Of a DNA stretch of 64,000 bases, positions 53,401 to 64,000 are shown one piece after another. This DNA comes from Apostichopus japonicus (Eukaryota > Echinodermata > Holothuroidea > Aspidochirotida > Stichopodidae), in assembly GCF_037975245.1 (NCBI RefSeq), contig NC_092562.1:5184501-5248500 (forward strand), written 5' to 3'. The translations under genes were made by a program, and so were the position numbers. The stretch's first letter is position 1. Each line of letters opens with the position of its first letter. The notes beneath the pieces were generated by a model. It saw only the letters and a list, made by a program, of their open reading frames with translations. It was not told the DNA's origin and did no database searches.

Positions 53401-56400
53401 TGTTTTCACTTGTTGTTATGATATCAGAATGGAGCCCAGTCAACGCGATCAACCTTTGGAGAGAAAAATAACTACGTCTATGGGTTTTGATGGTGTACGT
53501 TATACTCTGTTATACTTTGCTCTGCCGCTTACAGTTATGTGATCAAGCAGCTTATCAGGTTTGTAAGCATTTTGTTTGGCATAATTAGCTAAGAAAAAAT
53601 GATATCCCCGTCCCCCCCCCTCCTCTATCTCCCCCTCATAACAAAAGGGGGAAGTTAAAAAAAACACGTTAAGGAGTAAAACACGAATTATTTGTTATAT
53701 TTAACAAAGCCTTCAGTAACATAATAATGTTACCTATTGGTAAGTTCACGGTCCTTGTCGTAAACTTTACGCTCAAGCCACGCCTGCCGACTGAGTCGAG
53801 GTGGGCCCATTCTTCTCCTTTTGGCCTCATTGGGTTTAACGTCGCCCGATTTGTATCTCTTTATCCATTTTTCCACTTTAGTCGTCATCTTTGTTAATTT
53901 CTGAATCTCGACTTGGTCTAATTCTCGGTCCGAATTGAAATCAAGAATCTCGTCAAACATATAGTTGAATGAACTCTGAGATAATGAAACTACCCCCTCT
54001 ATTTTACTCAGGGCCCGATACGTCTCCGACACATTTAAAAAATTGTTGTTATCTTGGTCAAATAATCTCAAAGTTTCTTTAGTATATAAAGAAGTGTTGT
54101 CTGTACCTCCACCACCTTTAATGTTAGACTTGTAGACAGTTTTACTTTTAATTAAACCATTTTCAGTCGCGAGAGCTTTTAGTCGGTCGCATTCGTCGGA
54201 TGATAAAAACTCAGGAATAACTGTAAAATAAAAACAAAGGAGAAAAGTAAAGAACAAATAAGTGAATGGATGAATGAATAGATGGATGAATGAATGAATG
54301 AACGAATGGATAGATGATGAATGAATGAATGCATGCATGAATGAATGAACGAATAAATACATGAATGCATGCATGCATGCTTGCATGCATGAATGAATGA
54401 ATGAATGGATGAATGAATGAATGATTGATTGATTGCTTGATTGATTGTTTGATTGAATGAATGAATGAATGAATGAATGAATGAATGGATGGATGGATGG
54501 ATGGATGGATGGATGGATGGATGGATGAATTAATGAATGGATGGATGAAGGGATGCATGGATGAATGGATGAATGAATGAACGAACGAACGAACGAACGA
54601 ACGAACGAACGAACGAACGAACGAACGAACGAACGAACGAACGAACGAACGAACGAACGAACGAACGAACGAACGAACGAACGAACGAACGAACGAACGA
54701 ACGAACGAACGAACGAACGAACGAACGAACGAACGAACGAACGAACGAACGAACGAACGAACGAACGAACGAACGAACGAACGAACGAACGAACGAACGA
54801 ACGAACGAACGAACGAATGAATGAATGAATGAATAAATTTGGATTCAAGGTAAAGAACACTACACTCTAAGACACAATAACATCAACATGAAGTGAGGCA
54901 TTGCCTGAATGAAAACAAAATCTTTGATAAATGTACTAGTTAATGCTTCTGATGCTTGAAAGTTTGGATGCTGTACGATCTATTTCCTTGGCAGACTGGA
55001 AAAGTCACAAAACTTGGCGCAAATTTATGGAAACAAAAGGACACAACTCGGTGTTTGTGAAGCTTTATCTGGACGTTCCCGAGGAAGACTCTGCTAGGTT
55101 CGAAAGGTGAGATCCTCTGGCAATGTTTCATTTCATCCAATCAAAATAACCACAGATGACTAGTTAATCCAAATTGGGGTCAATAATATAGAATAATTAC
55201 AATTATTATGCTCATTTTACCTGAACCTTATAATTAAGTATAATTCATTCACGTTTAATGTTGGGATTACACGTGACAACTCTTAGTGCTTTTACAGCCC
55301 CTATAAGCCCACCCAACCCAGCCCCACCCAACCCCTCCCTCCCCTCCCCTCACTCCCCTCCCCCACCCTCCCCTTTCCTTTCCAGCCCATGATCTTTACT
55401 TTGCACTTGACTAAAACCTCTACAATAATTCGCTCGTTCTTTTCGAAAGAAGAAAGTTTTATAAATCCCGTTACGATTATCGAGTATATATACATGTGTT
55501 ACGGTGACTATCCAGTACAGTAGTGCCGTGTTGATGGAACACATCATTGAGAACACATAATACATATATAATTGGAGCCATAAATAATAATATTCTAACC
55601 GACTTGATGACCGAATCAGGTTTGTGAAATATCACGGAAAAATAATTGACTTACGAAATATTTCTGGATTCATGGCAACCGTCTTAACTTCGTAAAGTTT
55701 CCCCGGTTTCAACTCCATTTGACGAACGTATCCAACCTGTAATGTATATATAGGTGAGAAAACGAGGATTATGATGGTCATAATTAGAGGTAAACGTTTG
55801 TGATGAATAAAAATTGCTGAAACTGATTTTGAAACGCAGCAATCCTTCTTATATCAGATTGTTACGAAGAATTTTATTTGGTATCGTTTCGTTTTTTTTT
55901 TAAGTCCTCTCACCGCCATGTGAAGGTACAACTATAGACAGTTTCAAATCATATAGTTTCTGCAAAGTATATATAAAAAATATTAATAGTGACAATGGCA
56001 CAGCTAAACAGATGACTTTGAAACAACGAAAAAGCTAGCCTAACGATAACATATATGCTTGTATACAAAACAAATAGAAGACTCTTCTCGTAGACTTTCA
56101 CAACTTGTGTATAGTATAAATATGAAGCTATTACGTAATAGCTCCGCATGCATGGTATAGAGCGAAGTAGTGTTTCCCTTTTATAAGAACTATCTTGCAC
56201 GTTGAGACCCTGTATATGTATATTCAGAGGAGGGTATACTAGGAGGCGAAAGGAGTTATGAAGGTCGAGAGATTCGATTTGAAGTTGATCAGGAAACGTG
56301 TTTTTATGAAAGTTTTCAACGAAATCCGAAAGCCAAACACAAACGTGCCCGATGATATTTATAAGAAGGAGAATAAACAAAAAAGGTGTGTGTTTACCTC

Positions 56401-56592
56401 TACTGGTGGTAATTTGGCAATCTGTAACCTATCCGCCATTTTCTGCCCGTGGTTAGCCAAAGTCAAGTCCTCGGCCGTATTCTTCACGACTTTCTCACGT
56501 GTTGAAGGTACTGATTTTTTGAGTGACGTCACCATAGAAGAAAAAAAGCCGAAGCCGAGATAAAGTAAGAGAAGTAAATTTTGCGATCGCAT
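50449..56592 (-). CDS. P4HTM: Transmembrane prolyl 4-hydroxylase-like protein, gene A (complete, nine exons)
   Basis: Exons in transcript order: 56592-56398, 55736-55655, 54220-53734, 53453-53396, 53121-52982, 52689-52599, 51866-51734, 50828-50720, 50584-50449. All have GT/AG borders and phases that join into 476 codons plus TAA. The exon 6 donor could also lie 3 nt earlier (52602), costing one residue. Domains: hydrophobic start (residues 5-16); family region containing [10 protein letters not shown] (94-103); EF-hand loops at 147-158 ([12 protein letters not shown]) and 186-197 ([12 protein letters not shown]); dioxygenase core with GGHYHAHHD (iron ligands H287 and D289), [13 protein letters not shown] (333-345), and [19 protein letters not shown] (third ligand H407, 2-oxoglutarate lysine K417). 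In the family, Fe(II) and 2-oxoglutarate drive prolyl 4-hydroxylation inside the ER. The start is the first ATG; an upstream in-frame GTG is not used. The C-terminus reads KSEL, close to an ER-retrieval signal. Human P4HTM is about 500 residues, so the length is normal. Homology is clear; the substrate is unknown. Confidence 0.95.
51697..51733. repeat. Hexanucleotide repeat abutting the exon 7 donor of gene A
   Basis: About six units of CACTGT on the plus strand (GTGACA or ACAGTG on the sense strand) begin directly at the splice donor: sense sequence ACAG, then GTAAGTGACAGTGACAGTGAC. The first repeat unit overlaps the donor consensus itself, so length changes could alter the bases at donor positions +3 to +8. 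Confidence 0.9.
52028..52090. promoter_or_regulatory. Cluster of CACGTG / CATGTG boxes in intron 6 of gene A
   Basis: One GTCACGTG and two GTCATGTGA boxes, then a GGTCATTTGG variant, fall within about 60 bp. A perfect 12-bp palindrome, GGTCAGCTGACC, follows at about 52210. CACGTG and CATGTG are classical binding sites for bHLH-zipper factors of the USF and MITF/TFE type. Nothing in the sequence proves regulatory use; part of the pattern is simply a short local repeat of GGTCATGTG. Confidence 0.25.
52352..52517. mobile_element. Fold-back element in intron 6 of gene A
   Basis: Two 47-bp arms (52352-52398 and 52471-52517) are inverted copies differing at one base. Each starts from GGGGTTAATCAACGGTCTAG at the outer end. 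The 72-bp centre contains a smaller inverted pair, GATGCAC/GTGCATC. It has no coding capacity and no clear target duplication, so the superfamily is undetermined. A related, degraded arm segment (GTTAATCCTGTGACTAACGC) lies nearby at about 52224-52243. The shape suggests a MITE or fold-back transposon. Confidence 0.75.
53171..53250. repeat. CATA-rich microsatellite, intron 4 of gene A
   Basis: Imperfect ACAT/ACGC tetranucleotide units lie between exon 5 and exon 4 of the minus-strand gene. They have no coding meaning. Confidence 0.85.
54250..54835. repeat. Compound tetranucleotide microsatellite in intron 2 of gene A
   Basis: A GAAT/GGAT/GCAT mixture (54250-54578) grades into 59 uninterrupted GAAC units (54579-54814) and ends in GAAT. 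On the gene A sense strand it is transcribed as GTTC repeats. It lies wholly within intron 2 (54221-55654), starting about 30 bp from the exon 3 acceptor. The long open frames reading TNERTNER or FVRSFVRS are artefacts of the four-base unit. Confidence 0.97.
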
Positions 56593-57066
56593 AGTTAGTA
56601 AAGTGTTGACATGCAATATTCTGCAAGTGTATATGGGAAACACAAACAGAGATTGATTATCTGTGTTGATACAAAGTAATTTCTAAAAGGTTGAAAGTAG
56701 AGGTTGCATTGTAAACAACATCAACACAAGATCCATCGAAAAATAAAAATACAGTATTTCGCTGCTAACTGATTCCTGCACAACGTCACTTCCGGTATAA
56801 ACTGGTTCTTACAACGTCGTGTGTGTAGTCTGCTATCAATATATACCACAATTTATTAAGTATGTAATAATTATTACGTTTTTAAGCTTGCGTTGTCATT
56901 CTAAAACACCACACTCAACAGATTTAACGCCTGCTACACACGAATCAATAATAATACATGCTAACGGTGTATCTGTATACAATTAAAAAACAGATGTTAC
57001 ACCAATAGCACATTGCAAACCTTAAGAGTGTGAATAGATGGATAGAAGAAAAAATTCATGATATAC

Positions 57067-57256
<190 letters not shown>

Positions 57257-57339
57257 CGGAAGAACTGTTAAACAACTATGCTGCATTTAGAGAAAGGCTG
57301 GATCTCGAGTGAGATACAATAATTAAATTAGGTTAGTGA

Positions 57340-57911
57340 TTGGAAGTGAAACAGCCAATTAATATTTGGGTTTTGCAGAGCTTTCGAGCAAAACTAGCTC
57401 TTGTTCAGTGCATGATCACCGAAAGTGACAAGTAGTAGCAGGAATTGAAACTATTTTATAGAGAAGATTGTCGGCATGGTTGTGAAGTCAAAGCGAGTTA
57501 CTGATTTCTGCTGAATTGAGCAGAAGTTTTAGAAATTCGGATTGTTTTAATCCGCGTCGGAATATTTTAATCCGATTCCGTCGTAATTGCAAAGGTTTTG
57601 GCTTATCTGGGGCGGCAAATCATTTCTGATGTTTAAACCGAATGGTGCAGTGGTCTTTAGGTTTAGTTCACATAAATTTTCTTTTCCTTACCTAGATTTA
57701 TCTGTCCAAGAATCGTTTTGGTCAATGGCAATAACATGCAAATTCTCAATTGAATGATTTTGGAGATTGAAGTGATTTGCAACAGGTTGGTTGATCTTTT
57801 TTGTTTGATCGCCGATCTATGTTGTGTCATTCTCATTCTTAGAGTGTTTTTGACTCTCCAACGTATTGTAAGTTACAAATATTGCAGTAGATGAGGTAAA
57901 TGACATTGTTG
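57340..57911 (-). pseudogene. Penelope-like retroelement remnant, GIY-YIG endonuclease end (3' part)
   Basis: Reading the minus strand downward from 57911 gives NVIYLIYCNICNLQYVGES, the VIY...YVG signature and spaced cysteines of the GIY-YIG domain found at the C-terminus of Penelope-like elements. After a frameshift it continues with QPVANHFNLQNHSIENLHV and NDSWTDKSR, then after another break with TTAPFGLNIRNDL. These segments match the usual order of that domain. Stops (for example after SKT-Leu) and frameshifts show the copy is dead. The lower boundary near 57340 is approximate; a small inverted motif (gagctttcgag / tagctcttg) near 57379-57406 may be part of the 3' tail. The rest of the domain lies on the other side of the MITE. 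Confidence 0.75.
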
Positions 57912-58302
57912 CAGTGGCGGGGCGTCAGGGCGGGGCAGTCAGGGGGGGGGGCGAATGCCCCCCTGACGGACTCAAATGGACTGCTGGCGCCCTTTTCAGC
58001 TTTTTACCACTTTTTACTTATTCGCGATTATTGACTTTTTTATTGCGCTCTCATCTACCTATTGACATTTGCTACATTTTGTTGGTGTAATTTTCTGACA
58101 AAATGGCGATGACACCTATTTATTCTTCGTTTATCTGCAAATTAGAAAGGCCCGGAAAGGGTAATTTCCGGCGATCTAGGGAGTATCTTTACTCAAAAAA
58201 TTCTGTACGCTCCGCGCCAACCTGTGGTGGCGCTCCGCTTAGATAGTGTGGAAAGTGCCCCTACAGTCCATTCTCTGACCAATACCCCTAGCTCCGCCAC
58301 TG
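57912..58302 (-). mobile_element. Non-autonomous hAT-type MITE, copy 2
   Basis: This 391-bp element starts with CAGTGGCGG and ends with CTCCGCCACTG, imperfect terminal inverted repeats of the CAGTGGCGGA type common in hAT transposons. It is flanked by a perfect 8-bp target duplication, CATTGTTG, at 57904-57911 and 58303-58310. An 8-bp duplication is the hAT hallmark. It is homologous over its length to the element at 20928-21302, in reverse orientation. A G/C-rich inverted repeat near the left end (about 57937-57966) can fold back. It has no coding capacity and sits inside a Penelope-like fossil. Confidence 0.88.
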
Positions 58303-58310
58303 CATTGTTG

Positions 58311-58526
58311 GATAGGCAGTTAATTTTGTGCCGAATTTGGAACGTGCGTTTGGTTTGGTTGCTCTGAAAGGCCCCAGTCGAATCGACAAGTAAGCATGTT
58401 TTGCAATTTTGTGTACAGGGCAATGATCCTGTAGTTTCTGTTTTGCTTTCCCCTAATGGGGTGTCATCACGAAAGGATGCCCGAACTAAAATATCCCGTA
58501 GGTTGCTGGGTCTTTTAAAAGCAATG

Positions 58527-58530
<4 letters not shown>
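58311..58530 (-). pseudogene. Penelope-like retroelement remnant, region upstream of the GIY-YIG domain
   Basis: On the minus strand this reads AFKRPSNLRDILVRASF, then PCTQNCKTCLL, then FQIRHKINCLSNN. That is the linker and cysteine motif that lead directly into the GIY-YIG domain of Penelope-like elements. The reading frame ends at the MITE insertion point and resumes at 57911 with the duplicated target (the Asn-Asn-Val codons), so the two pieces were one sequence before insertion. The upper side is cut by a TA microsatellite at 58531; no reverse transcriptase core is visible beyond it. Confidence 0.75.

Positions 58531-58605
<75 letters not shown>
58531..58605. repeat. TA microsatellite upstream of gene B
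   Basis: A pure 75-bp TA run about 270 bp upstream of the gene B start codon. It interrupts the Penelope-like remnant on its upper side. Confidence 0.97.
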
Positions 58606-58608
<3 letters not shown>

Positions 58609-58877
58609 TATATATTTGCCTATATTATTTCATCATGGTCACTGAACACGTCTCCGGACTGTTTTATTTTTTTTCGTCCAATTATTCCACGCTTGGTTTG
58701 CCTAGCACCTAGGATCAGTCATCCGTTCATTAAAGTTATCAAAACAGACTGATTAAACGGATTAAGATTTCAATTAATGCATTCAAACATTTAAATATCA
58801 ATGCAGATTAATCGCATTTTAGGACAAGTGAAGTTAAGAAGCTGAATTAATTTATTTTGGAAAATTGTTTTAAGCAA

Positions 58878-63865
<4,988 letters not shown>

Positions 63866-64000
63866 GTATATAATCTACCCGAGTAGCTATACTTAATTTG
63901 ATTTGCACAAGGCCTTTAGGTTTTTGCACGAGGCCCTTAGGCTTTTGCACGCGGCATTTAGGTACCATCAAGCGATGATTCTTTCGGATCCATTGTCCTG

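Noticed and set aside
54573-54828. TNERTNER open frames on the plus strand
   Set aside because: A four-base repeat without stop codons is open in every frame; no gene.
53730-54860. 376-codon open frame on the minus strand
   Set aside because: Its upper half is the GTTC/GAAC tetranucleotide repeat of intron 2 read through into exon 3. Only 53734-54220 is coding.
58193-58423. 76-codon minus-strand frame
   Set aside because: It joins Penelope remnant sequence to MITE sequence across the insertion boundary; a chimera of two dead elements.

Overview
The window is animal genomic DNA: AT-rich, intron-bearing, and packed with microsatellites, minisatellites and transposon remains. Two genes with clear homology lie in the right-hand 14 kb. 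Both encode proteins of the transmembrane prolyl 4-hydroxylase (P4HTM) family, which are ER Fe(II)/2-oxoglutarate dioxygenases with an EF-hand pair. The intron-rich genes, the hAT-type MITEs and the Penelope-like element fit a marine invertebrate. An echinoderm such as a sea cucumber is a guess from the repeat texture, not a demonstrated assignment.

Layout. From 1 to about 50.4 kb no gene can be established. This stretch holds low-complexity tracts, a degenerate tRNA-like sequence (6.82 kb), a 116-bp near-perfect palindrome (8.26-8.37 kb), minisatellites (17.0, 19.8 and 23.1 kb), one complete hAT-type MITE (20.93-21.30 kb) and a few exon-like segments with good splice signals but no recognised homology. 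It could be intergenic or the introns of a long gene whose main exons lie outside.

From 50,449 to 56,592 on the minus strand lies a complete nine-exon P4HTM-like gene (gene A, 476 codons when spliced as proposed). From 58,878 to the right edge on the plus strand lies a second P4HTM-like gene (gene B), of which exons 1-5 are visible and the remainder falls outside. They are head to head, with start codons about 2.3 kb apart. Exons 2, 3 and 4 have identical lengths (82, 487 and 58 nt) and the same intron phases in both genes, so they arose by an inverted duplication. The proteins have diverged strongly since. The space between them is filled with a decayed Penelope-like retroelement (GIY-YIG end) into which a second copy of the 20.9-kb MITE inserted, plus long TA repeats.

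How the genes relate. Both proteins keep the P4HTM order: hydrophobic N-terminus, conserved beta region, two EF-hand loops, then the dioxygenase fold. Gene A has the full HxD...H iron triad and the 2-oxoglutarate lysine. Gene B shows HxD before the window ends. Gene A has a signal-peptide-like start and ends in Lys-Ser-Glu-Leu, which suggests a soluble ER-lumen enzyme. Tandem repeats built from splice-donor sequence occur in both genes: a hexanucleotide repeat abutting the exon 7 donor of A, and a roughly 31-bp minisatellite in B that re-creates the exon 3 donor several times.
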